Below, piece by piece: positions 7,998 through 14,751 of a DNA stretch of 23,227 nucleotides (positions are counted from its first letter, which is position 1; each line of letters starts with the position of its first letter). Under the pieces are notes generated by a model. The model was not told the DNA's origin. It worked only from the letters and a program-made list of their open reading frames with translations, and did no database searches. Made by a program: the position numbers and the translations under genes. The DNA is from VBAS01 sp964444975 (GTDB taxonomy: Bacteria; Bacteroidota; Bacteroidia; Chitinophagales; Chitinophagaceae). The stretch lies in contig CAYUJD010000061.1 of assembly GCA_964444975.1 (NCBI GenBank), forward strand, positions 1 through 23,227, read 5' to 3'.

Positions 7998-8680
7998 ACG
8001 CCCAACATTTTCAACAGCTCCTTCACCCCTTCGGTAGCCGGCTTTTCGATGGCGGTAAGATTGTACAGGTCAGCTGTATAGGGTATTCGTTTATCAATAA
8101 TAAATTTTGGAATTTCCCACGGTGCATAAGTAACCAGCCCGGCGGCTGGATACACCACCAGCGAAGTTCCCACTACTACAAAAATTTCTGCCCTGCGTAC
8201 AACCGGAATGGCTTCCTCGATTTTCGGCACCGGCTCTTCAAACCACACAATGTGCGGACGCAACTGCCCCCCATCCTCAGCCACATCGCCCATTCTTATT
8301 TCGCCACGGATTTCGTAAACCAGTTCTTCATTTCGTTCACTCCTCATTTTAAAAATCTCGCCGTGCAGGTGAATAACTTTTGTGCTGCCGGCACGTTCGT
8401 GCAGGTCGTCTATATTTTGCGTGATGACAGTGACCTCAAAATCCTTTTCAAGTTCTGCCAGGCCGTAATGTGCTGCATTAGGCTGCGCTTCCAGTACATT
8501 TTTCCTGCGGTAATTGTAAAAGTCAAGTACCCGCTGCGGATTCTTTCTCCATGCACGGGGTGTGGCCACTTCTTCAATATCGTACCCCTCCCACAAACCG
8601 TCACTGTCGCGAAAAGTTTTCAGCCCGCTTTCAGCACTGACACCGGCACCGGTAAGCACCACGAGTTTCTTTTTTGCCAT
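7982..8680 (-). CDS. cobB: Sir2-family NAD-dependent deacylase without zinc cysteines
   Basis: NAD-dependent protein deacylase (sirtuin), 232 aa. NAD-binding motifs are GAGVSAESGLKTFR (residues 11-24) and TQNIDDLHERAGS (87-99). The catalytic histidine is His106 in HLHG, with RPHIVWFEE at 141-149 and GTSLVVYPAAG at 171-181. Tyr55 and Arg58 (YNYR) match the YxxR pair that recognises succinyl/malonyl lysine in class III sirtuins such as E. coli CobB. The protein has no cysteine at all, so the CxxC-CxxC zinc site is absent and the module is shortened. Start: an in-frame TTG at 8686 lies inside a likely promoter box, so the ATG at 8680 is chosen. It converges on the cupin gene. Substrates are unknown. 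Confidence 0.92.
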   Translation of the reverse strand: MAKKKLVVLTGAGVSAESGLKTFRDSDGLWEGYDIEEVATPRAWRKNPQRVLDFYNYRRKNVLEAQPNAAHYGLAELEKDFEVTVITQNIDDLHERAGSTKVIHLHGEIFKMRSERNEELVYEIRGEIRMGDVAEDGGQLRPHIVWFEEPVPKIEEAIPVVRRAEIFVVVGTSLVVYPAAGLVTYAPWEIPKFIIDKRIPYTADLYNLTAIEKPATEGVKELLKMLGVKRNA

Positions 8681-8683
8681 TTT

Positions 8684-8691
8684 CAAAAATA
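8684..8691 (-). promoter_or_regulatory. candidate -7 box, near-leaderless start of the sirtuin
   Basis: On the minus strand TATTTTTG is a perfect TAnnTTTG match and ends only three bases before the ATG at 8680, so the transcript would start at or next to the start codon. No clear -33 TTTG is seen. It overlaps the T-rich tail of the terminator of the upstream gene, which weakens the call. Confidence 0.3.
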
Positions 8692-8729
8692 CAAAACCGT
8701 GCCGCCGGTAAATACGGACAGCACGGTTT
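8684..8729 (-). terminator. strong intrinsic terminator after the repeat-protein gene
   Basis: A perfect 9-bp stem, AAACCGTGC (8729-8721 on the minus strand) with GCACGGTTT (8702-8694), encloses an 18-base loop that holds a smaller CCG/CGG pairing. It is followed by TTTTGTATTTTTG. It begins 15 bases after the stop at 8745 and separates that gene from the sirtuin. Confidence 0.75.
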
Positions 8730-8744
8730 ATTAAAAAATGAAAT

Positions 8745-9575
8745 TTATTGTTTCGGCCAGAGGCCGTTCATATTTTGACCCGAGTAGTTCATCACATTCA
8801 GCGCACCATCGCCATTAGTAGTACCTCCCATCACACTGATACGGGTGCTGTTTCTATTGTAAATTGAAATCACGCCATCATTGTTGTCAGTAATGCCGAT
8901 GCTCATTCTTTCTTTTTCATAATTATCCATCAGGCTGATGTCGGCGCCCAGTTTTGATGTGGACAGTTTCAGAATATTATTTCCCGTGCTGTTGTACATA
9001 CCCATCCAGCCACCATTGGTAGTGTTTGTATAGGTTACCCTGAACATATATTTCCCGTCGGAGTTATTTACCAGCAGGTAACCGGTGTTTTTATCGGTTG
9101 AGCCCATTTCACCGATAGTTTTTTCATCATTGTTTTTCAGGCCCAGGTAGCCGCCGCCGTTGGTGGTAGAGCCCAGTTCTCCTACCAGTTTATCATTCTT
9201 GTTGTACACTTCTATCAGGCCGCCGGTGCCGCTTTCATAATCAATCAGCCGACAGGCAAACTGGCCGTTGGCAGTTTTGGTTACAAGTGCGCCGGTACCT
9301 GCGTCGGATTTCAGCAGGTGAATGATGTTTTGCCCTTTGTCATTATTGATTCGGATGTTGCCTGCGTTATAATCTTTTTTTATACTAACGAGCACCTTGC
9401 CTGCATCATCTACCACCTGGAATTCTTTTGCCTGCAGAAGGGCCGGCACCTGGTTCCGGTTATTAAAGGCTGTAAAAATCAAAAAGCCGCAAGTTATGAG
9501 TATGGCGCTGAAAACATAGCGGTAAAGACGGAGTTGTTTTTCCATTTTCTGGAGACGTTGTTCGAGGAATGACAT
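8745..9575 (-). CDS. membrane-anchored protein of about ten 23-residue repeats, 276 aa
   Basis: Residues 1-18 are a charged helical, coiled-coil-like segment (FLEQRLQKMEKQLRLY), followed by one transmembrane segment (about 19-37). The short cytoplasmic N-terminus and the absence of a cleavage site suggest a type II anchor with the rest outside. From about residue 50 to the end, a unit of 22-24 residues recurs about ten times: a hydrophobic strand, N/D-x-D/N-G or N-K-N-D turn, second strand, then a Gly/Ser/Thr/Asn-rich turn such as LGSTTNGGG. Repeats begin near 50, 73, 96, 119, 142, 165, 189, 212, 235 and 258. Such regular strand-turn units suggest a beta-solenoid or trimeric beta-prism stalk. 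A terminator follows and a promoter-like site precedes. No characterised family recognised. Confidence 0.8.
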   Translation of the reverse strand: MSFLEQRLQKMEKQLRLYRYVFSAILITCGFLIFTAFNNRNQVPALLQAKEFQVVDDAGKVLVSIKKDYNAGNIRINNDKGQNIIHLLKSDAGTGALVTKTANGQFACRLIDYESGTGGLIEVYNKNDKLVGELGSTTNGGGYLGLKNNDEKTIGEMGSTDKNTGYLLVNNSDGKYMFRVTYTNTTNGGWMGMYNSTGNNILKLSTSKLGADISLMDNYEKERMSIGITDNNDGVISIYNRNSTRISVMGGTTNGDGALNVMNYSGQNMNGLWPKQ

Positions 9576-9630
9576 AGTTGAAAGTTTTGATGAAAAGTTT
9601 ATGTATCAAATAAAACTACATAATAAAATA

Positions 9631-9658
9631 CAAAATTACTATGTGAATTACCAACAAA
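9631..9658 (-). promoter_or_regulatory. candidate promoter for the repeat protein
   Basis: On the minus strand TTTG (9658-9655) is followed after 16 bases by TAATTTTG (9638-9631), a perfect TAnnTTTG -7 box. The spacing is a little short. The predicted leader is about 50 bases to the ATG at 9575. Confidence 0.35.
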
Positions 9659-9708
9659 GGAAAAATGAAGACTAATAAGAATTTTTTAAACCTACCGCCT
9701 GATTCTGC

Positions 9709-9740
9709 AAAAAAGCAGCCGCCAAAAAATCAACGACTGC
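9709..9740 (-). terminator. intrinsic terminator after the VWA lipoprotein gene
   Basis: Minus-strand stem GCAGTCG (9740-9734) with CGGCTGC (9721-9715), seven pairs including one G-T, 12-base loop, then TTTTTT (9714-9709). It begins 21 bases after the stop at 9762. Confidence 0.7.
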
Positions 9741-9761
9741 TTATCGAAATAAGTAAACCAC

Positions 9762-11453
9762 CTATCTGCGGGCAAGTAATATTGTTGATTCTGCCAGGCT
9801 GATAAATTCTGCCCGGTAGCCATTGGTATCGTTGCCCCTGGCACTTTTGGCAAGAGCAATTACCTGCTGAAAGTTTGATTGCTGTTTGTACTCAGAATCT
9901 CTCAGCAACAATCCAAATTCGGCAACAGCAGCCGAGAAACGGTAATTATCCGATGTGTTTGTAAGCGGTGCAGAACTGTCCTTCACCGGGTGATTAATCA
10001 ATTTGCTTACATCGCCATCAGTTTCTTTATAGCGAAGTTTAATGGTCATTATTTCATCAGCATAGCCGGCAATCTTTTTTCCATTTGCCTGGTATTTCAA
10101 CGGGTCCACGGTTTTGATAAAGCTGTCTTTTACTCCCATAGGAATTAATTCATACAGTGCCGTTACCGTATGACCGGATCCTAATTCGCCGGCGTCTTTA
10201 GTGTCATCATTAAAATCTTCTGCTGCCAGCATCCGGTTTTCATAACCAATAAGGCGGTAGGCCTGCACCTTTGCCGGATTAAACTCAACCTGGATTTTTA
10301 CATCTTTTGCAATTGCAAACAAAGTACTTCCAAATTCTTTTACCAGCACTTTTCTTGCTTCGCTGATATTGTCAATATAAGAATGATTGCCGTTCCCTTT
10401 ATTGGCCAGTTGCTGCATTTTATTGTCTTTGTAATTTCCCATGCCATAACCAAGTACCGAAAGAAACACACCTGACTTTCTTTCCTTTTCAATCAACCTC
10501 ACTAGTTCATCATCGCTTGAAATACCTACATTGAAATCCCCATCCGTGGCCAGAATGACCCGGTTATTCCCCTCCTTAATAAAATTTTCCCGTGCTATTT
10601 TATATGCCAGCTGTATACCTTCACCTCCTGCAGTAGAACCGCCTGCTTCCAGGTTATCTATCGACAGTTTGATTTTAGCGTTATTGCTTCCACTTGTAGA
10701 TGGCAGCACAAGTCCTGCATTGCCGGCATACACCACAATCGCAACTTTGTCCTGTTCACGCAGCTGGTCAACAAGCATATTAAGGGAAGCCTTTACAAGA
10801 GGTAATTTATTGGGCTCATCCATAGAACCCGATACATCAACCAGGAATACAAGATTGGATGAAGGCAGATTTTCGAACGGAATTTCTTTGCCCTGCAACC
10901 CTATATGTACCAGCCGGTGTTTTTGATTCCAGGGACATTCAGAAATTTCTGTATTTACTGTAAAAGGTTCACCGTTTGCCGGCCGGGGATAATCATAGTC
11001 AAAATAGTTTATCATTTCCTCGATGCGTACTGCGCCGGCAGGTGGCATCATGCCGTTCTGTAAATAGCGTCGCACATTGCTGTAAGCAGCCTCATCCACA
11101 TCAATGGAAAACGTTGACAAGGGATTTTGAGTTGCAGCCAGGAATTTATTTTCGATGATATGGTCGTAGTCTTCGGTATTGAAAGTTCTGTTTTCATTTT
11201 CCGGGCTTACAACAGCTTCATCCTTTAATCCTTCTTGTTTTTTTATTTCAATTATTGTTTCTTTATCTTCTGCAACAATAATTTTTTCATACGCCGAGTA
11301 GTTGTCTTGTTGTACGGGTGGCGGCGGATTTATTTGGGTTAATCTTACTTCCTGAATTTTAGAATCACCCGTATTTGAACTGTGTTTACCTGTATCGCAG
11401 GCAACAAAGAAGAGCAGCAACATGGCTGCAAGCAGCTGGAATAATTGTTTCAT
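9762..11453 (-). CDS. VWA-domain lipoprotein (VWF_N + VWA + DUF3520), 563 aa
   Basis: The N-terminus is a lipoprotein signal with lipobox FVAC, Cys19 being lipidated. After a Pro-rich, disordered linker to about residue 85, an N-terminal von Willebrand-associated domain (NPLSTFSIDVDEAAYSNVRRYL, 110-131, through ECPWN near 172-176) precedes the VWA domain, about 200-375. The MIDAS metal site is intact: Asp206-x-Ser208-x-Ser210 in LVDVSGSM, Thr274 in GGST, and Asp304 in ATDGDFNVG. The C-terminal part (about 380-563) matches DUF3520, as in E. coli YfbK. The protein should sit on a membrane facing the periplasm and bind a ligand through a divalent metal; the partner is unknown. The small lipocalin-like gene upstream is on the same strand, 98 bases away. 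A terminator follows. Confidence 0.92.
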   Translation of the reverse strand: MKQLFQLLAAMLLLFFVACDTGKHSSNTGDSKIQEVRLTQINPPPPVQQDNYSAYEKIIVAEDKETIIEIKKQEGLKDEAVVSPENENRTFNTEDYDHIIENKFLAATQNPLSTFSIDVDEAAYSNVRRYLQNGMMPPAGAVRIEEMINYFDYDYPRPANGEPFTVNTEISECPWNQKHRLVHIGLQGKEIPFENLPSSNLVFLVDVSGSMDEPNKLPLVKASLNMLVDQLREQDKVAIVVYAGNAGLVLPSTSGSNNAKIKLSIDNLEAGGSTAGGEGIQLAYKIARENFIKEGNNRVILATDGDFNVGISSDDELVRLIEKERKSGVFLSVLGYGMGNYKDNKMQQLANKGNGNHSYIDNISEARKVLVKEFGSTLFAIAKDVKIQVEFNPAKVQAYRLIGYENRMLAAEDFNDDTKDAGELGSGHTVTALYELIPMGVKDSFIKTVDPLKYQANGKKIAGYADEIMTIKLRYKETDGDVSKLINHPVKDSSAPLTNTSDNYRFSAAVAEFGLLLRDSEYKQQSNFQQVIALAKSARGNDTNGYRAEFISLAESTILLARR

Positions 11454-11551
11454 GGCTTTAAATTTTTATTTCAATAAAAAAGATTCAGAAAATTCCAGAT
11501 TGCATAAAACCGGCTTTAAAATGTCACTCCATCTGGATATGGCACTGCCGA

Positions 11552-11980
11552 TTATTTTAATTTTTTGAAATAAAACACCGTGCTGTCTTTCGTCTGCAAC
11601 AGCAGGCTGTCCTTATTCAGTTTTACAACTGTAAGATTTTGCCCGGCGGAGTCACCAGGCTCTTTCCAGAGCAGCAAATTGTCTTTTGTCCATTCATAAC
11701 GAACGGTATCTTTCTGCATTCTGTCTTGCAGAAACTTCAGGACGTAACCGTCTTTGCGGAAATCATATTCGTAATTCAGGAAATTGGAATTAAGGGTTCC
11801 GATGAGTGCAATAACAAGGTTAATAGAATCACTTTCGCTATTCAGCGAATCCAATTTCCATTTGCCAATGATATGCTTTTGCTGAATGTTGCTTTCAGAA
11901 GAAGATTTTTTCATCTGCAGGAAGTAATAAGCACCTCCCGCGGCTGCCAGCAGTATGACAGCCAGGATTGTTTTTTTCAT
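11552..11980 (-). CDS. small lipocalin-like exported protein, 142 aa
   Basis: Residues 5-21 form one hydrophobic segment after two lysines, with no good cleavage site or lipobox, so it is probably a membrane-anchored periplasmic protein. After a short Ser-rich linker, the GKWKLDSLN stretch (39-47) is the usual opening of Bacteroidota lipocalin-like domains. It is followed by alternating hydrophobic strands (YEYDFRKDGYVLKFL, VRYEWTKDNLLLW, LTVVKLNKDSLLLQT, TVFYFKKLK) consistent with a small beta-barrel. Such domains usually carry no catalytic residues. It could be transcribed with the VWA lipoprotein 98 bases downstream, since no clear terminator lies between them. Function unknown. Confidence 0.75.
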   Translation of the reverse strand: MKKTILAVILLAAAGGAYYFLQMKKSSSESNIQQKHIIGKWKLDSLNSESDSINLVIALIGTLNSNFLNYEYDFRKDGYVLKFLQDRMQKDTVRYEWTKDNLLLWKEPGDSAGQNLTVVKLNKDSLLLQTKDSTVFYFKKLK

Positions 11981-12097
11981 GGCTATACTTTTTTAAAAGA
12001 AATAAAAGATTTGAAGATTGATACTGGAAGCAATAAAAAGGTAACCTTCAACAGGAGTTAAATAAAAACTGCGGGTGAGGAATGAAAATTCAAAATA

Positions 12098-12508
12098 CTA
12101 TTCCTCCCCTGCCAGCTCCAGTATCACAGCTCTTTCTTTTTCCGTCACCGGCTGAACGGATAACCGGCTGATACGAATCAGCGCCATGCTGGCAAGACGT
12201 TTATCTTTTTTAATGAGCCCGAGTGATACAGGCTTTTTTAATTTTTTATGGGCTTTCAAATCCACAGCCACCCATCGGTCGTCATGGGTGGTTGGGTCCT
12301 GGTAAGCTTCTTTGATTACTTTGGCTATGCCGGCAATTTCCGTTCCCTGGTTGCTGTGATAGAAAAAAACCTCATCGCCGGTTTTCATGCTGCGCAAATG
12401 AAGCCGGGCCGCATAATTCCTGATACCGCTCCAGCAAGTTTCCCCGTCCTTTACTAACTGATCCCAGCTGTAGGCCGCCGGTTCTGATTTGACAAGCCAA
12501 TAGGCCAT
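12098..12508 (-). CDS. EVE-domain protein (thymocyte nuclear protein 1-like), 136 aa
   Basis: Single EVE domain of the PUA-like fold. Recognisable features are the opening YWLVKSEPAAYSWDQL (3-18), CWSGIRNYAARLHLRSMKTGDEVFFYHS (25-52), GIAKVIKEAYQDPT (60-73) and the DDRWVAVDLKA strand (76-86), ending in the usual L-x-R-x-SVQPV strand. EVE domains are thought to read modified bases in DNA or RNA through an aromatic pocket. The stand-alone bacterial form is common and is not by itself evidence of a restriction or defence system; no restriction or methyltransferase gene is nearby. It is followed and preceded by minus-strand genes with gaps over 100 bases, so it may be transcribed alone. Confidence 0.92.
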   Translation of the reverse strand: MAYWLVKSEPAAYSWDQLVKDGETCWSGIRNYAARLHLRSMKTGDEVFFYHSNQGTEIAGIAKVIKEAYQDPTTHDDRWVAVDLKAHKKLKKPVSLGLIKKDKRLASMALIRISRLSVQPVTEKERAVILELAGEE

Positions 12509-12563
12509 AGTAGCTCTGGTTTTATGATTGCAGCGTTCGGATTTTAAGGTTTCTTATAATCAA

Positions 12564-12591
12564 ACCCGAAATCCGAAATCTAATATTGAAA
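12564..12591. repeat. 7-base-period tract
   Basis: Four heptamers, acccgaa / atccgaa / atctaat / attgaaa, lie in the gap between the LutA-like gene and the EVE gene. Read on the minus strand the units (ggatttc-like) resemble those at 19409-19499. Confidence 0.45.
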
Positions 12592-12617
12592 AATAAATTT
12601 ATCACCAAGCAGGAGCC

Positions 12618-13337
12618 TTACCATCCGCTGGCCAGCACATCGGCTATATGCATGGTCTGCAGTTTATATCCTTTGTGCCTGATATAACCATCGAGGTGCA
12701 TCAGGCAGGAGTGATCGGTGGAAATAAGATAATCAGCGCCGGTGGCCAGTGCATTTTCCACCTTCTGCTCGCCCATAGCAATTGATATGGGTTCAAACTT
12801 CACTGCAAAAGTGCCGCCGAAGCCGCAACAGGTTTCCACATCATTCATTTCGGCCAGTTCGAGTCCCATTACCTGCGACAGTAATCTTCTTGGTTCTTCT
12901 TTTATTCTGCATTCACGCAGGGCAGAACAACTGTCATGATAAGTGGCTTTGCCATTTAATGATGCCCCTACATTTTCCACCTGTAAAATCTTTATCATGA
13001 ATTCGGAGAATTCAAAGATTTTTTTACCAAGTTCTTTCATTTCGTTGTGCACGGAAGAATTCTCCAGCAGGGTGAAATAATAATTCCTGACAAATCCTGT
13101 GCAGCTTGCGCTGGGCGTAACGATATAATCAGTGCCTTCAAATTCCCGGACAAACTTCCTACACACCGCTCTTGCTTCATCCCGGAAACCGGCATTGAAA
13201 GCCGGTTGGCCGCAACAGGTTTGTTTACTGTTGTACTTCACACTACAACCGGTTTTTTCCAGCACACGAATCATGTTGAAACCCGTTTGCGGGTAAAGCT
13301 GGTCGACAAAGCAGGGGATAAACAGCTGGATGTTCAA
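12618..13337 (-). CDS. LutA/YkgE-like CCG-domain (Fe-S) oxidoreductase subunit, 239 aa
   Basis: Two cysteine-rich (CCG) domains: Cys9 in FIPCFVD, Cys41-Cys42 in CCGQP and Cys79 in SASC; then Cys137 in HDSC, Cys170-Cys171 in CCGFGG and Cys211 in DHSC. This double pattern is that of LutA/YkgE and the C-terminal half of glycolate oxidase GlcF and heterodisulfide reductase subunit B; such proteins bind Fe-S centres in electron transfer. Length matches LutA, which works with LutB and LutC in L-lactate oxidation, but neither partner is adjacent. The start is TTG at 13337: no ATG lies between it and the in-frame stop 15 codon-bases upstream, and the protein begins one strand before the first conserved cysteine, as in the family. 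Role in lactate use is likely but unproven. Confidence 0.9.
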   Translation of the reverse strand: MNIQLFIPCFVDQLYPQTGFNMIRVLEKTGCSVKYNSKQTCCGQPAFNAGFRDEARAVCRKFVREFEGTDYIVTPSASCTGFVRNYYFTLLENSSVHNEMKELGKKIFEFSEFMIKILQVENVGASLNGKATYHDSCSALRECRIKEEPRRLLSQVMGLELAEMNDVETCCGFGGTFAVKFEPISIAMGEQKVENALATGADYLISTDHSCLMHLDGYIRHKGYKLQTMHIADVLASGW

Positions 13338-13354
13338 GAACGCCAGATTTAATT

Positions 13355-13449
13355 ATGAAATTATTGATTACTGATTAATAAACCGTTTGCTCAATATTAA
13401 GTGACAATTGCTGTGAAGCAAAATAATCAATAATTAATAATCAGTGATT
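13355..13449. repeat. paired 7-base-period tracts forming an inverted repeat
   Basis: Two heptamer tracts flank the gap between ribH and the LutA-like gene: atgaaat / tattgat / tactgat / taataaa (13355-13382) and aataatc / aataatt / aataatc (13422-13442) then agtgatt (13443-13449). An 11-base exact inverted repeat (13359-13369 with 13425-13435) links them. The right tract includes the ribH stop codon at 13441-13443. Confidence 0.5.
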
Positions 13450-13926
13450 CCGGTAAATCATTTTCATGGCCGTGATGGCTGCCTCCACACCTTTGTGCCC
13501 ATGTTTGCCGCCTGTTCTTTCTTGTGCCTGTTCTTCATTGTTCACTGTAAGTACACCGAAGATGGTCGGCACGGGTAAAGTAAGATTGAGTTGCAGCACA
13601 CCTTCAGTCACGGCTTTGCACACATAGTCAAAATGCGGCGTGCCGCCGCGGATGATGCATGCCAGGGCAATAAAAACATCGGGCCTTTTTTTCTTCCCTG
13701 ACTTTTCCCAATAATTTTTTATGGCAAAGGGAATTTCAAAAGCTCCCGGCACGGTAAGGGTAATAATTTTTTTCACTTTGAATTTTTCCAGCTGCAGCCG
13801 GCAACCCTTTTCCAGTTCATCTACAATGGATGCATTCCATTCCGTTTTTATCAAAACAATAAAGGCATTCTTTTTTGGAATGCCTGCTCCTGTTTTTAAT
13901 AATTTGCTGTTACTGATATCGGCCAT
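13441..13926 (-). CDS. ribH: 6,7-dimethyl-8-ribityllumazine synthase
   Basis: Penultimate enzyme of riboflavin synthesis: condenses 5-amino-6-ribitylaminouracil with 3,4-dihydroxy-2-butanone 4-phosphate to lumazine. At 161 aa it has the family length. Motifs are TEWNASI (28-34, substrate aromatic ring), VPGAFEIP (59-66), CIIRGGTPHFDYV (90-102) with catalytic His98, FGVLTVNNEEQA (123-134) and Arg137, and HKGVEAA (144-150), where most homologues have NKGxEAA. The enzyme normally assembles as pentamers or 60-mer capsids in the cytoplasm. It lies 77 bases downstream of the TPR membrane protein gene on the same strand, an arrangement often seen in Bacteroidota, so it is probably in that operon. 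No FMN riboswitch is visible upstream. The last codons lie in a 7-base repeat tract. Confidence 0.96.
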   Translation of the reverse strand: MADISNSKLLKTGAGIPKKNAFIVLIKTEWNASIVDELEKGCRLQLEKFKVKKIITLTVPGAFEIPFAIKNYWEKSGKKKRPDVFIALACIIRGGTPHFDYVCKAVTEGVLQLNLTLPVPTIFGVLTVNNEEQAQERTGGKHGHKGVEAAITAMKMIYRNH

Positions 13927-13935
13927 GGGTTAAAA

Positions 13936-13956
13936 GGCTCAGGGTACAAGGTTAAA
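13936..13956. repeat. short 7-base-period tract before ribH
   Basis: ggctcag / ggtacaa / ggttaaa, ten bases upstream of the ribH start on the complementary strand. Confidence 0.3.
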
Positions 13957-13980
13957 AATACAGTGTATTTGGTTCGGGGA

Positions 13981-14004
13981 ACCATCAAGCCATCAAGCCA
14001 ACTC
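13981..14004. repeat. 8-base-period tract at the end of the TPR gene
   Basis: accatcaa / gccatcaa / gccaactc, ending at the TPR gene's stop codon (14003-14005). On the other strand the unit reads ttgatggc, similar to the octamers at 15847-15878. Confidence 0.45.
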
Positions 14005-14683
14005 AATTATACACTCCCATCTTTGCCAGGTATTTATCTGACTCGTTGCTTTGGGGCATTTCAGGATATTTTTCTTTGATTTCTTTATACAACGCTATGG
14101 CGTCATTTGTTTTTCCTGATTTTTCGGCCAGCGATGCGGCGAAAAAAAGATAATCGGCCGAATTGTACCTGTCCTGTGTAAAATGTGCGGCGGCTTTTTT
14201 GTAACTGCTGATGGCATCATCGGTTTTGCCCAGTTCGGAATACGCATCACCCAGCAGCTTATAAGCCCTTGCCTGCAATTGTTTTGAAGAACTGGAAAAT
14301 TTCTCCAGGTGTTTTACGGCATTATTAAAATCGCCTGTGCGCAGAAAACAATCACCGGCATAAAACCGGGCCAGGTTGCCTAGTTTGGTGCCGCCGTATT
14401 TGTCAATCACTTTTACAAAGCCCGGGTTCAGCCCATCGCCGTTCAGTGCTTTTTGCAGGCTGTCCATACGGTAATATTCTTCTGCTTTGAAGATTGCCTC
14501 CACCGCTTTTTCTTCATTGGGTTTTTGAATAAAATTTTTATACCCGTAATAACCGCCGGCACCCAGGATAACGACAACAGCCGCAATCATGATAATTTTC
14601 TGGTTGCGCTCCCAGAAATCTTTCGCCCTGGCAATCACTTCCTCATTGGAACCTGAAACGGTCGCTAATTTCTTTTCAGCCAT
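14003..14683 (-). CDS. TPR-containing membrane protein, 226 aa
   Basis: A charged cytoplasmic N-terminus (1-28) is followed by one transmembrane segment (about 29-49, IIMIAAVVVILGAGGYYGY), then TPR-like helical pairs: 58-82, 101-130 (NLARFYAGDCFLRTGDFNNAVKHLEKF), 136-170 (ARAYKLLGDAYSELGKTDDAISSYKKA) and 176-205. Topology and layout resemble YfgM-type (TPR_21) proteins, which assist SecYEG-associated folding in the periplasm; that equivalence is inference. Start: the frame extends 21 codons upstream to a TTG-type start at 14746, but that extension is encoded partly by an octamer repeat tract and is unlike protein sequence, so the ATG at 14683 is chosen. It lies between pdhA (68 bases upstream) and ribH (77 bases downstream), probably one operon with ribH. 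Confidence 0.85.
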   Translation of the reverse strand: MAEKKLATVSGSNEEVIARAKDFWERNQKIIMIAAVVVILGAGGYYGYKNFIQKPNEEKAVEAIFKAEEYYRMDSLQKALNGDGLNPGFVKVIDKYGGTKLGNLARFYAGDCFLRTGDFNNAVKHLEKFSSSSKQLQARAYKLLGDAYSELGKTDDAISSYKKAAAHFTQDRYNSADYLFFAASLAEKSGKTNDAIALYKEIKEKYPEMPQSNESDKYLAKMGVYN

Positions 14684-14687
14684 TGAA

Positions 14688-14711
14688 TATTGAAATTTTG
14701 AAAGTTTGAAA
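14688..14711. repeat. 8-base-period tract before the TPR gene
   Basis: tattgaaa / ttttgaaa / gtttgaaa, immediately upstream of the ATG at 14683 on the minus-strand gene. Confidence 0.45.
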
Positions 14712-14751
14712 TTGTGTGCCGGAGTAAACATTCCGGCGGCTTGCAAAAGTA

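Noticed and set aside
11495..11536. CCAGAT ... ATCTGG inverted repeat as terminator after the lipocalin-like gene
   Set aside because: A 6-bp stem with a 30-base loop and no T-run.
12098..12508. EVE-domain gene as a sign of a defence island
   Set aside because: Stand-alone EVE proteins are common housekeeping genes, and no restriction, methylase or other defence gene is near.
14684..14746. N-terminal extension of the TPR membrane protein
   Set aside because: The extra 21 codons are largely an octamer repeat tract and precede a good ATG followed by a typical charged N-terminus and membrane helix.
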